A DNA stretch of 64,000 nt, taken from contig JAWDGP010007367.1 in the NCBI GenBank assembly GCA_033675545.1, positions 2,501-66,500 on the forward strand, in the 5' to 3' direction. The position numbers were made by a program, and so were the translations under genes. Origin of the DNA: Elysia crispata (taxonomy: Eukaryota > Mollusca > Gastropoda > Plakobranchidae). The notes under the pieces were generated by a model. That model made no database searches, was not told where the DNA came from, and saw only the letters and a list, made by a program, of their open reading frames with translations. Shown in pieces: positions 26,463-40,014 of this stretch (the stretch's first letter is position 1; every line of letters starts with the position of its first letter).

Positions 26463-27883
26463 CTGAGGAGAGAGGAAACAACACAGGGACGTTTAAAATT
26501 GGCTTTTAACGCCTAACACACTTTAAATAATTGTTCTTTGCTAGATATTAAGAGTAGAATTTGAAATTACTTTTAACTTGTCAATTATTCTATTTTGTAT
26601 GCTTTACAGATTTTCAAGACAAAGTGCAATAATTTAGTAAAAAAAAAAAAAAAAAAAGAAAGAAAGAAAGAAAGAAAGAAAGAAAAGACGAGGACGTACC
26701 AGATATAAGCAAAACATTTAAACATACAGGATCGTGACTGAAAACTGCGGTAAACACGTTTCTCACAACCCATCCGACGATGGCTGCCAGCCTGGTTGTT
26801 TAGTTGTTCTTTTAATCGTTACCTCACCTGCGTCTAGACTGGTTTTAGTCACGATAAGTATAGGAGTTGTTAAATGAAATGCTACACGATACCTCCTCGT
26901 TGTCAGTCCTACGCCCTACCTACTGGAATGCGGTATGATCGGGACAATACTTTGTGAATGAGTCTTAGAAAGGCTTAGGAGAAGTGAGATGACTCAGTAT
27001 TACTGATCAGAGTACAGAACGACTGACAATCGAGTGGTCTTTACAACCACACCTTATGCGAAGCTGTTTTACTATTCGGCTACCGCGCAAGTGTGCATAC
27101 AATCTTACCCAGCGGGAGATACCATTTGTCTCCATCAAAGTTTACTTTCAAAAAGGTTAGTTTAAAAAAAGAAAAAGAAAAGAACAAATACGAGATCCGG
27201 GCAAATCGATTAGTATGATGAAAAAAAAAACAAAAAAAAAACTCTCTGTCTCTGTCTCTCTCTCTCTCTCCCCCCCCCCCCCCCTTTTCCAACCACCACT
27301 TCTCTTAGATGAGCCTGAAGAAGCAAACGCCGAACAAGCTGGCCATGAGGATCCCTAGAGGTCGGCTCGATTAGCCTGCATCACTGGGCGGTGCCGCGAC
27401 ACCAACTGCCGCTTCACAACACGCTCCACCGCACGCTGCACAAACACTGGCATCCAACACAGCAAGCAAGCTAAGCATCATCAAACTCTTTACTTTGTTT
27501 TCAATGAATATGTTTGGGGCATAATACAGTACCCCAAAAAAATGGATTTTTCAATTGAAAGAAGAGATCAAGAACAAGCGTAAAACGGTTTCGAGATGTT
27601 GAAATGGCGTCGTAAGATGGCAGGCGATCGAACAATGCGTCGCACGGTACTATTTGCAACTCCCTGAAATTCTTAATGTTTTGTTTTTTCATTGAAAAGG
27701 GAGGTGGAGAGATCAGAGAATATAATTTAAATAAATAAAAAAAAAAATATCATACCACGATACGTACAGATATTCTCATTGCAAGATTCAGATAATTGTA
27801 AACAGGTCCACGAACTACACAAGAATTGATGATGGGCCTATAAAAAAATTGTTGACAGGAAAAGTCGGGGGTGGGGGTGGGTG

Positions 27884-27886
<3 letters not shown>

Positions 27887-27957
<71 letters not shown>
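27887..27957. repeat. (GA)n microsatellite
   Basis: About 35 units flanked by G runs on both sides. Confidence 0.98.
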
Positions 27958-27965
<8 letters not shown>

Positions 27966-28570
27966 AAGACCAATCTAAACAGATCATCAACATTTTAAGC
28001 CCAAATGCCGAAAAGGTGAAACGGTTGCCTTTCAATATTTCAAGAAATCAATTCAGAAGCCGAATGTCGGAAATATCGGATCATTCGAGCCCAAAAAAAC
28101 ACCTCCAGATTGTTCTCTGTTTGTCGCGTAGGTTTATTTTAAATCACTAGATAGTAGTAAAATGAATGAAGAGAAGCCATGAAACTGGACGTAGAGCAGA
28201 TGGTTGATTGGAACGAGAGTTTTTGTCCTCTAACACAATCAAAACCAGCAACATTCGAAGTTGGTAGGGAGAAAGAAAATTGTTCATGACTGAGATCAAC
28301 CAGCCTCAATACTCTATCTACATCGATCTCTAATATATGAGGAGGCCGCCATGAACATGATTCATACCATTACAGATCTGAACAAATGAGCAGGTGCGAT
28401 TACATTGTAACTATTATCTTGCGAAGAAATCTGGTCCAGCCTCAGAACTTTCAGGGAAACAATGGACAAAATAATTCTGTTCGTAATGTGTTATCGTCAA
28501 GCAAGCAAATACTACATACTTGGGGAGCCTCGTTACTCGTCAAGTATACACATTGTGGAAGAAGGGGAGG

Positions 28571-28742
<172 letters not shown>

Positions 28743-29175
28743 CAGGGAGATTAAAACAAAAAGAATGATAGTTATGAACGGAACAAGGACAAAAGAGCTT
28801 GAGGTTTTTTTAAATCCTTTACAAGAACTTAAAATTAACACATAAATAAATAACGTTGAGAAAACAACCGAAAAGTTGAATTTGACAAAGTTGAGAACTA
28901 ATATCAGAGTCAACTGAGGGACGTTAAGCCCTGGAGTCACCAGTTGTGGTGGACTGGTCTGACAAAACTTCAGAGTCCATTAACAACTCATAGTATTAAA
29001 ATAACATAAAATAAAATAAGCCTAAGGAGAGAAAATTCTGCTTTCCAAAAACATTCAAGACAAAAATGTCACTTTAAGGGTACTTCTAAGGCAAATTATG
29101 CATATTATTTTACTGAAATCCACAATCAAACCTGGACACTATACGAAAGAGCGAATTCCTTGATAGGGGATTTCA

Positions 29176-29242
29176 TGTGTGTGTGTGTGTGTGTGTGTGT
29201 CTGTCTGTCTGTCTGTCCATCTGTCTGTGTGTGTGTGTGTGT
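29176..29242. repeat. (GT)n-(CTGT)n-(GT)n
   Basis: GT units flank six to seven CTGT units. It shows the complement motif of the GACA part at 28651. Confidence 0.95.
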
Positions 29243-30421
29243 ACGTCCATGACCCTCTAAGAAACATGCAAGACGTTAAGATAGCAAGCTGGTGAAGCCC
29301 CTCAAAGTCCACAGCCGTGTGTACCGGGGCGACAGGCTGAAGGAGCTCGGCCCCCGGCCCCACCCGAGCGCGGTGTTTGCTTGCTGGGAGATTAGCGGGA
29401 ACACCCTAGCGGTCACCAGGTCGATGGCCAAAGATATGGTCAATGATCAAGGAGATCGGGATTCCCCTCGCACAATTCTGGAAACTGGAGAGAGTCGTCT
29501 AGATAGTATAGAGCCACTAGTAGGGATACGGGAGGTTCAATAATGTGGAGAAAGAAAGTAAGAATTCTGTGCGTGAAAGGACTGTGGATATGGCGATAGT
29601 GATGGATAAAAACTCAGCAGCTGAAGAGAGGTATCTTGACCTCTAGGCTCGCCTCGACCATTATTAAGATTGTCTCATTGAAACAGTGAGTTGCCTTGTG
29701 GATTCAGGGAATCGGGATACGCAGGTCTTCCTCGCACAGCTTTCTATTAGGGAGACTCGTCTGGAAACCATCGGAGGTAGATTGTGGAATAGACAGAGAG
29801 TTATATACCAGAACACGGCGAAATTACCTGTTTTGTTGTAACATTAACAATATTGAATAATTAACAGAGAGACCATAATGTGATATCAGGTTATATTGAG
29901 AAGGAAAGTAGAGCGAGGCAGAGCAAAGGCACTTCTATCTACGCTTATTCAAGATACATCTTATCTGAACTTAACCTCATGAGTTGTAGAAACAATCTTC
30001 AACAGAACTGATATAAGATGGAATATGAAAGATATCACACTACTGACAGGTTGCTCGTTTGATATGTTGCGTTTCTTGGTTTATTTCTTTATTATTTTTT
30101 AAAAGGTATAAGGTTAAAAAAAAATCTTGTACTGACTGACAAAAAAGAGGTGTCTTTACAACACACTCTCTTAGATGAAAATGAAAACTTAATTAAAAAG
30201 TCTAGGTGCAGACATTATAATAGTGGTTTGGACAGGGTGGGCCGGAATAGGGATTGAAAAAAAAATCGATCTAAATTATTTTTTTTTTCCTTAAAGGCTG
30301 CCGGTAGCTGAATATTGCCTCTGTTCTTATACTCTAAGACAGTGTCCTATTAATTTTAGATTAAATAAAATAGACGGATTTGGTTTGCATCTTAGAAGAG
30401 ATCTCCCATTACTCTAAATAA

Positions 30422-30424
<3 letters not shown>

Positions 30425-30516
<92 letters not shown>
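30425..30516. repeat. (GA)n microsatellite
   Basis: Uninterrupted, about 46 units, ending about 125 bp below the possible alternative first exon at 30641. Confidence 0.98.
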
Positions 30517-30519
<3 letters not shown>

Positions 30520-30640
30520 CAGCAGATAAACGAATTATTCAATTTAAAAGAGGAAAAACGTAAAGCCAGCTTAACACTATAATTAACCATGAATTTCACT
30601 GAGTTGAAGATCCCGTCGTCACTAGCATGGCTGCCCTTAC

Positions 30641-30667
30641 CTCTTCCCCTTGTGAACCCTCAATCAT
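30641..30667 (-). CDS. Possible alternative first coding exon (9 codons)
   Basis: A minus-strand ATG at 30667 opens MIEGSQGEE and runs straight into a GTAAGG donor (complement of 30635-30640) in phase 0. This is the phase needed by the exon at 26462, so the product would begin MIEGSQGEE then GPEGAKL. An ATTGG (inverted CCAAT) lies about 60 bp upstream. The start context is poor (T at -3), and an internal exon reading through the same donor is equally possible. It lies within the 29.7-kb intron, about 4.2 kb upstream of the exon it would join. Confidence 0.27.
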
Positions 30668-31058
30668 GAAATTTTTAGTATCCCAGTGTCAAGTGCAATA
30701 ACAAATCCGAAAAGTCCAATCGAAATCCGAAAACCAGAGCGGAGCACCAAACTGTTAATCTCTCTGGGTTGCCGAGAATGCGGCCACATCTAGGGGAAAG
30801 GGGGAAACCAATTGACTGATCAGCACCTCTCGCTCGGATCATTGGTTGAGGAACTCGGGGTGGATCAAGAACCGGATGACGACTGTCAACTCTTTGGTTA
30901 GGACTTCGCCCATTGCCGCCAACTCTTCACAAAGTGAAAGCTATTGGACTTCATGTCAGGCTTCTAAGAGAGGTGAGGGAGTCGGAGAGAGGTCAGAGGA
31001 AGCCCTACGCCATGCTTATGGCATAAGAATAGAATTGACTTTCAAGAAGCGCAGATCT

Positions 31059-31169
<111 letters not shown>

Positions 31170-31452
31170 GAATCGACCTTGCCAACAGACTGACTCGACG
31201 TTTAGGCCGAGACAAGGTCAATTCTGTCTGAAAATTTCAAAACGCAAGTGTCTTCGAGCTTCTCCCGAGACGCGTACCGTGTCCGATTCATTTTTTATCG
31301 ATTTCCTCTTCTTAAGAGAAGAGAAAACAACTCTGAATCTCTGACGGTCAGATTAACATGGCTATAATAAAGGGTGATAAACTGGCATGAATCGCCAAAA
31401 GCGGCAAAACGGCTCAGTAAATACTAGTTCAAAGAGAGCAGCTAACATATGA

Positions 31453-31535
31453 ACTTATTAAATTATAGTGCAAAGAAAGTCCTTGACAAATCAAGTTATT
31501 AAACAATAGCGCAAGGAAAGCCAACCAATTAAGTT
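31453..31535. repeat. Diverged 41-bp duplication
   Basis: TTATTAAATTATAGTGCAAA-GAAAG and TTATTAAACAATAGCGCAAG-GAAAG are followed by related AT-rich tails, giving two imperfect copies in tandem. Confidence 0.55.
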
Positions 31536-31811
31536 AATTGGGTAATTGCGATAATCTTAACGTATAACCTAGCTCTATTATGTGCGACAACGCAACAGTT
31601 GCTGAGAACACATTCGCTGAATTTTCAAGGTGTTCGTGGTCAGAAATAACTCGGTAAAAAATATAATGAAATAAAGTCAAGTGGTCATGGGACTTGTGAT
31701 GGTCCTGATAGATCGGACTGGTCTCGCTCCAAGTCTGAGCTGAGGCGCACAGCTCCACTATTGCTCCATCGTGCCACATCAACATCGTCTAAGTTGGCAG
31801 GCAAATTCCAC

Positions 31812-31911
<100 letters not shown>

Positions 31912-32204
31912 TCAACTTGGCAGGAAGCTCAAAACTTGTTAAAATATTCCTCTCGCTCTCTCGCGGAGTTTTTGCTATTTTCAATAGTGAGAGGCGCTAG
32001 CGATGGGAGACAATTGGAACCAACACAACTAAATGTATCTTTTCTAGCTCCAGCCCGTCTTGTAGCTGCTGCTAAGGCTTGTGTGACATCTACTAGAATC
32101 TCGGTCTTATCATGCCTTAGACTGAGGCTTGGGCGTGGTATTAAAGTGTTTAGAATTGTTGTCTTGAGTGAAGTTTCCTCCGATCTGAGTGAATTAGTGG
32201 GACC

Positions 32205-32240
32205 GGAGAGAGAGAGAGAGAGATAGATAGATAGATAGAT

Positions 32241-32305
<65 letters not shown>
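32205..32305. repeat. (GA)n-(GATA)n-(GA)n
   Basis: Short GA, five GATA units, then about 31 GA units. Confidence 0.97.
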
Positions 32306-32308
<3 letters not shown>

Positions 32309-32751
32309 AAGAAGGGGAGGGTTGGTCTCATTGTGTAAGAGTCCAGATTATAGAAACCGCTGCCTTTCAAGCAATGGAGAATCATTGCGATAATTCTATA
32401 CAAGGCGATCCCGTTAACGTTGACAGAGGTATCAATAAGGATTAAGAGGGGGAAAAAAAAAAGCACCGGCGCTTCTGAAAGGAGCCCCCCTATCAGCTGC
32501 CAGTAAGGTTCTTTCAAAGCAAACAGTAGAGTCCTCGGCCTTACAAAACCATTCTAGACTCTGTGGTAAAAATAATGAAAAATAGACACAACGTCTATTG
32601 ACCTCTTCTTTGGTTTTTCTGTTATTCTCAGTTAGGTCGGTATTTAAAAGGTGGTCAGCCCTCGCCACTTCTCTATAGCTCCACATCTCTCAGTCGTCTT
32701 GCTAGTCGACTTTTCTTTTTATCTGTACCACTTGGGATGCGAATCTGATGG

Positions 32752-32789
32752 TGGTTTTAGTCTGGTTCCAGGTTTTAGTCTGGTTCCAT
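32752..32789. repeat. Short direct duplication (19 bp twice)
   Basis: GGTTTTAGTCTGGTTCCA occurs twice in direct succession. Confidence 0.85.
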
Positions 32790-33937
32790 GACTTTTTCCT
32801 TACAGAATCAAATCTATGAAATTATATTCACATATTTTTTTATCAATTGTCACTAAGTAATGAGAAGAAAAGTCAACTTTTTACGACTCGCTAGTACTAT
32901 TATGAAAAAAAAAAAATAAAGAAATATTTTTAGAACAGAAAAGATGACACGAGAAAGAGGCGAAGTGGGAGTGTGACGAAGGAAGAAGAGTGAGGTCGCC
33001 ACATATTTTTACACAGCCATCGTGTTCTCAACTTACAGCACCTTCTCTGAGATAGATGAATCGTTTACACTGCCACATATCTGTTTGCGATACAAGTAAG
33101 GGGATCGTTTGACGTGGAAGTCTGGTTTGCTTGTTGTTGTTTTTAAGATATACACAATTATATCGCCAACCAAGCTGTTTCTTTCCATCAATCAGCTCAA
33201 GTCACCAAGCTCCAGACCCAGACAGGACCAGCATGAAAACAGTTGCGTGTTGAGCAGCACGGGAAGGATTAGCGGCGTAAACCAACAACCTCCACCCTCA
33301 GCTCGCTCGTCGCTCCCTGCTGGCGACAGAATGGGGTCCACCTTACAAGGATTGCGGTGCGAGCAACAAAGTAATCTATGGCCACCCTAATCAATCGCCG
33401 GGCTTCGCGTGCCAGCACAGGCCGGATAACGGACCTATATACTAAGCCTTGACCGCAAGGGGGGGACAGTAATAAATGACCACTGGCCAGTCGCTTATTT
33501 TGTCTGGCTGGTGATATCCTGCCTAAGGGTAAATGAAAACTGTGACCAGACAGCCAAGATTTCCGAGTTGAAATGAGAGAGGTTCATTATTGATTTTAAT
33601 GCAGCTGTTGTGTCTGTTGTTAGTGTTTTATCTATATTAAAAACAAAAAAAAAACTTCTATTTCTTTCTCCGCAATCTCCTCCAAAACCACTCAATGTAC
33701 AGTGATGAAGTTCACCGCCAAGATCAGTGTTACAAGCGATACAAAAAAGATTAATAAAAAACTATGGATTAAGGCTAAGAAAAAATGCTCTTGTATTTGT
33801 CTAGTAATCAATTTAACAAAAAAAAAATTGGCCAAATTTATTAGGATGAACCAAATAACACTTCAAAGGCTGCTCTCGGCGGTTTATAATTGGAGGATGA
33901 CACTTTTAAACAAACTATTGTTATTTTAAAAATATCA

Positions 33938-33939
<2 letters not shown>

Positions 33940-34002
<63 letters not shown>
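33940..34002. repeat. (TA)n microsatellite
   Basis: About 31 TA units. The flanking TAAACA-CATGTTATTTTATATAT is then repeated once. Confidence 0.98.
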
Positions 34003-34005
<3 letters not shown>

Positions 34006-35852
34006 ACATGTTATTTTATATATATAAACATGTTATTTTACTTTCAATGATGTGAAAAACTAGCAAAAATTTAACAATAATGAAATCTGACCTCCTTCAG
34101 CGTAAAGACAAAAGCGCCATGGAAAACATGCCGCTTTGAACAGGAAAGCAGTAGTGATTTGATTGGTCGGTATTTTAAGAACAACTGTCATCGTCACGTT
34201 TTTTATCCGGAGCGGCGGTTGTAAAATTAATGTAAACATAACTTCTGCTTCGTTTACTCGCGTTTCGTACTTCTAGACTGTTTTATACCTAGGATAAAGA
34301 CCAGATCCACGAATTGTCGATAAAAAAATTGTTTCTCTGCAATATTGTCTGAGCAGTTGCACGTTTTTACTTTGTCTTGGAGATCACCTTTTCACCACAT
34401 CAGGTCGAGCGCCACATTGTATCTGTAATGGATCATCACATCACATTTTGGTTTTGGTGGAAAGATAAACCGGAAATAGGACTGCTTACAAGATTGTCCC
34501 CATATTTATTTTACTTTTTAATGAGGTCTCTCCTTCACTTAAAGAGAGTCTTCGTGGCGATGGAGAAGAATTCCAATGTCTTATGGTTCTATATATTTTA
34601 AAACTGTACTATGAGTGGCTCTAGAGGAGACATGTCATTGTTGTAACGTTTGTCTTTCTTCAGTGCAGTTATATGGCTTTGGAGGAGTTATATTATTTTT
34701 GTAAAGTTTGCATTTCTTCAATGTAGTTGTCTACCCCACTTGTTCATTTGAACAGCCAATCATGCTTGATCTTGATATTCTTCTTGCCTTAGCCTGATGG
34801 ACTTATGAAAGTAGCGAAATTTGAAGTTGTCTCAATGCAACGGAGAAAGACTGACGAATAAGATCTTCTGTCTTTCCAACAACTCCAAAGTTTCAACATC
34901 TAGGGTCCTGCTTACTAATGATCGGGAACTACATCAGCCATAAACACATAGTATTAGAGCTGCCGACCTAACCAACCAACAGAGTGTACAATTGTAGCTT
35001 AACAAAAAAAAAGTGTGAGATTGTTCTAAAAGGGGTACAATCATAAACCTTAAAGAGAAAAGGTGAGCAGTACGCAGGCCTATATAAGGCTAAATAGTAA
35101 TTATAGTAAATATGCAGGACGGTATCTACAAAATTGTCTCACATTAAAAAAATGTGACCCTTAAAACGTTATTACTGTAGTCTATCTTCTCGATCTCAGC
35201 AAGAGGTGCTGCTGTAGGAGATTTTCCTCTTTTTCTCCAGTGTGTGTTTTTTTTTAATTGGGTAGTTCTATCTACTAATTTCATCTGAAATAGTGATTAA
35301 TAATTCAAAGAACGACCACCTCGCTCCTACACAGTATCCTACTAGATCTAGATCTAGACCTTAGAAATCTAGATTCACAAATATTTAGTTCTTTAGATCC
35401 AATATGCCCTGGTATTCAGTTGATAAAAATTCGTCTTTCTACTAGATTTATCGAATAATTATTAGAAAGCAGTGCTGGAGTTTTGAATCTTCACACTCTC
35501 TGATTCGTACAAATCAAAGAAGCCTCCGTCACATTCAATTTGAAACCCGATCGTCTACCAGTCAATCTAAACAATGAAAGAGGTGACTGTCAATTGATTC
35601 TTTAGCCTTAATTATAATCGGGTCGATTATAATAACTTCGACAAATAGCGTTTAAGTGTTTTAGTGATTTTATTCTAAAACAAAACAGTCGAAACTATAA
35701 ACTTGTCGGAGTCAGAGCACACAAGCTTAATTTTGGACAGCTGAGCGCAAAAGTTATGCAAATTTATCCAGGTCATGACTAGAAATATTAACCAATGAAA
35801 TACAAGAACGTATTTGGTTCTTGCACTACTAATAGCATGAGTTATCATTTAG

Positions 35853-36080
35853 AAAACGAGTCTGTACTAGATCTAATATCTGAATAAGGTCAGACAGTGA
35901 ATTATAACTTCTTTTAAGATCTAGAAACTGAGTCTGTACTAGATCTAATGTCTGAATAAGGTCAGACAGTGAATTATAACTTCTTTTAAGATCTAGAAAC
36001 TGAGTCTGTACTAGATCTAATGTCTGAATAAGGTCAGCCAGTGAATTACAACTTCTTTTAAGATCTAGAAACTGAGTTTT
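35853..36080. repeat. 72-bp tandem repeat, three copies plus a partial one
   Basis: Near-identical copies begin at about 35853, 35925 and 35997, with a partial fourth from about 36069. Each contains TGTACTAGATCTAATGTCTG and ends CTTTTAAGATCTAG. The 72-bp period is a multiple of three, and the minus strand reads an open 24-residue repeat (FLDLKRSYNSLSDLIQTLDL plus VQTQ) for about 94 codons. I see no splice or start evidence that it is translated. Confidence 0.9.
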
Positions 36081-36868
36081 CGGAAGAAGGTGAAAAAAAG
36101 AGGTTAAAACCAATTAAGCACCGGGGGAAAGTCGTACAATGCAGAATAGGGGCGTCAATTCTTACAATCCTTAAACATGTCTATAAATACCTTTTTATTT
36201 TTTTCCCACAATTTGGCAGCCCTGAAGTACTATAATACTTTAAGGACTATTCCCTCAGCGTAATTTCGAGAGATTTTTTTTTAAATATCTTTTTAGCATA
36301 CAATTTCTCATACCCTATACACTGATGGAAAAAAAAAAAACAACTAAAGTTTCTTTTCAATTAATGATTTTGAATGTTTTATGATTATCTTCACCCAATT
36401 TTTGCGACTTTAGTTAAATATCCGAGCTCTCTAGCTTCCGTGCCGACACGATTCCGGTGAGGCGACAACGAAAATTTCTCCACACAAAAATAATGTTTGT
36501 GTTATCACCTTTCGTTAAGTTTGTCACACATACAACGTTCCGATCTCTCCCACTGCCTCATGCCCAAAGTCCGTGTCGCAACCAACGCATTTCATTGCTA
36601 TACAATCCATCGCGGACTGTGCAAGATTATTGTTAGTCTTGGACTGAACTAGTATACATTTTTGGGCGAACACCGCTATCCCCGCCCCAAATACCTTTCT
36701 TTTCTTTTTTTTTAAACATTCCCTGTTTTAAACCATCTGCATGTCATCAAACTCATTAACAGATGAATAATTGTTATTTCGTGTTATTTCGTCAAAACGT
36801 CAAGCATCTGAAACTCTGATTCTCTTCCGGCTCGTTTTGATACCTCTCGGGTATAATTGATTTAGGTT

Positions 36869-36872
<4 letters not shown>

Positions 36873-36932
<60 letters not shown>

Positions 36933-36960
36933 GGTTGTAATTATATTTAAGTCAGCAAAA

Positions 36961-37032
<72 letters not shown>
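36873..37032. repeat. (CT)n and (GA)n inverted pair
   Basis: About 29 CT units (36873-36930) and, 38 bp later, about 32 GA units (36969-37032). The two arms are complementary and could form a hairpin with a short loop. Confidence 0.97.
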
Positions 37033-37034
<2 letters not shown>

Positions 37035-37659
37035 CCGCTATAGAATATTCAGAAGGTAATGAACCGTGAATCGTTTTCGACGACTCGATACATTTATGGC
37101 AGGCTGAAATCAAAGAAAGAAATAAGAAGAAAGTGTAGGGTGCTCCAGCCCTTGGCGAGACTTTCGCTGGCTTACAGCCATCAAATTCCGTTATAAATTG
37201 TCGATTGAAATCTTAACTAAGCCTGGAAGATCCAGGTTTGACAAGCAATTACCCTGGGGTCAGATGAAATATGATTAATATTGATCTAGAACTACGTCTG
37301 AGCCAGCTCTTTCAATTGACGTAAACGTAAAAATCAATGATCTTATTTTAATCAAACTAAAACACTAACGGTTGACAGAAATTGTGATTTGGGGTTATTA
37401 TAATTACTGTGTGTAAAATATTTCAAAAGGTTTTACTTCAAACTTTCCTCGTCCCCTAAGTCTCTCAGAGCCTCATGAGTGGACAAAATCTAAATGACGT
37501 TTCTAACTCAGGACAAAGTTTTAATTTGAGAGAGATCTGTCGCTCGAATGCAGGGATTAATTATAGTCTCCTTCGCTAAAACATTCACTTTATTGTCGTG
37601 TCTCTATACTTTGAAGATAAATCGGTTTATGTTATGTCATGTCTGCTACACGTATGATG

Positions 37660-37790
37660 GCAATCTAGCTGTGCACGCACCGCACTGGTCACACTCCGCT
37701 ACAGGTCAGGATCAAACCCGCTCTCAATATCTCTGCACACGAGAGGGCTACTGCTCTAACAATACACATCCGCTTCAGGCCTAGATGATT
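37660..37790 (-). mobile_element. tRNA-derived SINE-like piece
   Basis: On the minus strand GTTAGAGCAGTAGCCCTCTC is followed 20-30 bases later by GCGGGTTTGATCCTGACC. These resemble the D-arm/A-box end and the B box of a tRNA. The acceptor stems do not pair, so a functional tRNA is unlikely. Confidence 0.48.
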
Positions 37791-38219
37791 GTAACCATCA
37801 CCTAACGTTCACCCTGCCACAGACTCTTAACTACCTGGACCATTCAACAACGTGGAGAATGAGTTTTAATGATAAAAATACCGCACCGAGGGGACAAATC
37901 TTTAAATATCATCATAACAGCTCCAGAACTCGTAATATGCAGACATACAGAAAATCAAAGAACTTTGCTTGGAACCTAGACTGATATATCATGTGCCGAT
38001 AACGTAAAAATAAACAGCCGAATCGAAGGATTGCCTCTCGCTGAATGCGAGAAAGCTTTGATTTTCCAAAGTCATTATAAGATAACGTATGCAAACTTTT
38101 TTACAGGGGGGAAAAAAGGGGGGGGGGGGTGTAAGGGGCGGGAAAAAATAAAACATTCTATTTTATTACTTTTGCTCTTTAAAGATAAATATCTGTTAAA
38201 AAAAAGATAAATAAATAAA

Positions 38220-38222
<3 letters not shown>

Positions 38223-38277
<55 letters not shown>

Positions 38278-38296
38278 TACATACATACATACATAC
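38223..38296. repeat. (TA)n-(CA)n-(CATA)n
   Basis: About 19 TA units, eight CA units, then five CATA units. Confidence 0.96.
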
Positions 38297-38497
38297 AGGA
38301 AAGGAAAGGTTGAGAGAAAAGTTTACAGGGCTTCAGTGGCTATTGCTCAATTTGATATCAGCCACCTCGCATTATCGTTTTAGAAATGAATAAAAACTCT
38401 TTCACAATTGACAGCATTCAAATATCCACCATAGTATATAATTTTAAAAAATCGCTGAAATTCGAAACAGAAAAATATTACACCTTTGTGCAAGAGG

Positions 38498-38675
<178 letters not shown>

Positions 38676-39759
38676 GGAGGTGGGAAGGGGTCTACTAGCA
38701 GCAATGGAAATATTCAAAGCATAACTCCATCTCATTCCATCTAACTAAGGGTCAAAGATGGATAACTGTCAAAGACGCCCGTCACAGTCATAATCAAGAC
38801 AAACGGTGAATTGTGTATGCATCGCTGGTTTTCATTATGACGGCTTTTTTCATAAAAGAGCATAAGTGATTAATATATTGTATCCACTAAGTCGAATGAA
38901 CTCGATCAATATCTATTTCCAGCACACCCCTATACTCCTGTCTGGATGGAGCAGATAAGACAATTAACACACGTACAGATGCTGCGTTAGAACCCAGCAG
39001 GGCGGGGGACAGGCGCTTCAACTCTGGACCCCCAACCTATGTCAGAGCAGAGCGAGATGCTGTCCTGTTTGTGGCATTCACTCCTATTTCGGCTTTTCTC
39101 CTGCTGCAACTGAATACACTTTGGGCTGACAGCCTCAAGCTTATCCCTGTTAACAGTTTCTTGTCTGTCTTTATCTAAGTTCTGACGTGCCAGGCTATTC
39201 ATACCGACCGAATCGTCTATCAGGTGCATGTCTCCAATCCCAATGGATTAAGGTAGGCTGGGGCCCGAAGTGCAGCCTCAGCCTTGAGATATCTCTCAAT
39301 ACAATCATGATGTACAGATTTGGTTGAATTCACATGGCTATGTGAATATCTTTAAAATTTTGATGAACATGACTATTCCCTGACTCTGCCAGTCATGATT
39401 TATTATTATGTTTCTGCTGAACGGATCGTCGCCTGATTAACTCTCAAAATTGAGCACAGGTAGAAATATCTGAACATCTTTAAGTTTGGACAACTTGTCC
39501 ACACCCAGAAAAAATCACACGACTACGGGGAGAATAAAACAGTAGGCTAGCCCCTCTCCAAGAACAGTAGGGGAAGCTCATAAGGCGAGAGCACAAATTC
39601 ATCCCCGAACAAAGAGGAGCCCTGGACCGACACTGAAGAGTTCGCTGTAAAGTTGAAGGGCGAAAGCTGTCCCATACAACCATCGGTATTCTATACATGT
39701 CGAGATTTCTTAATAATACAGAAATATTAAGAAATGAACAACAAGGAAAAAAAAAAGGG

Positions 39760-39769
39760 GGGGGGGGGG

Positions 39770-39842
<73 letters not shown>
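39760..39842. repeat. G run and (GA)n microsatellite
   Basis: A G14 tract leads into about 35 GA units. Confidence 0.97.
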
Positions 39843-39845
<3 letters not shown>

Positions 39846-39890
39846 ACGAGCATAATACTTTAAAATATAAAAACAAACGCAATAATAGAA

Positions 39891-40014
<124 letters not shown>

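Noticed and set aside
27340-27490. 36-codon minus ORF starting MMLSLLAVLDASVCAACGGA
   Set aside because: It looks like a signal peptide but is short, with no promoter or splice evidence.
29250-29543. G+C-rich segment with an 83-codon plus ORF
   Set aside because: No pyrimidine tract or donor on either strand, and no similarity recalled. Parts (CCTCGCACA... near 29470 and 29730) may be an old duplication.
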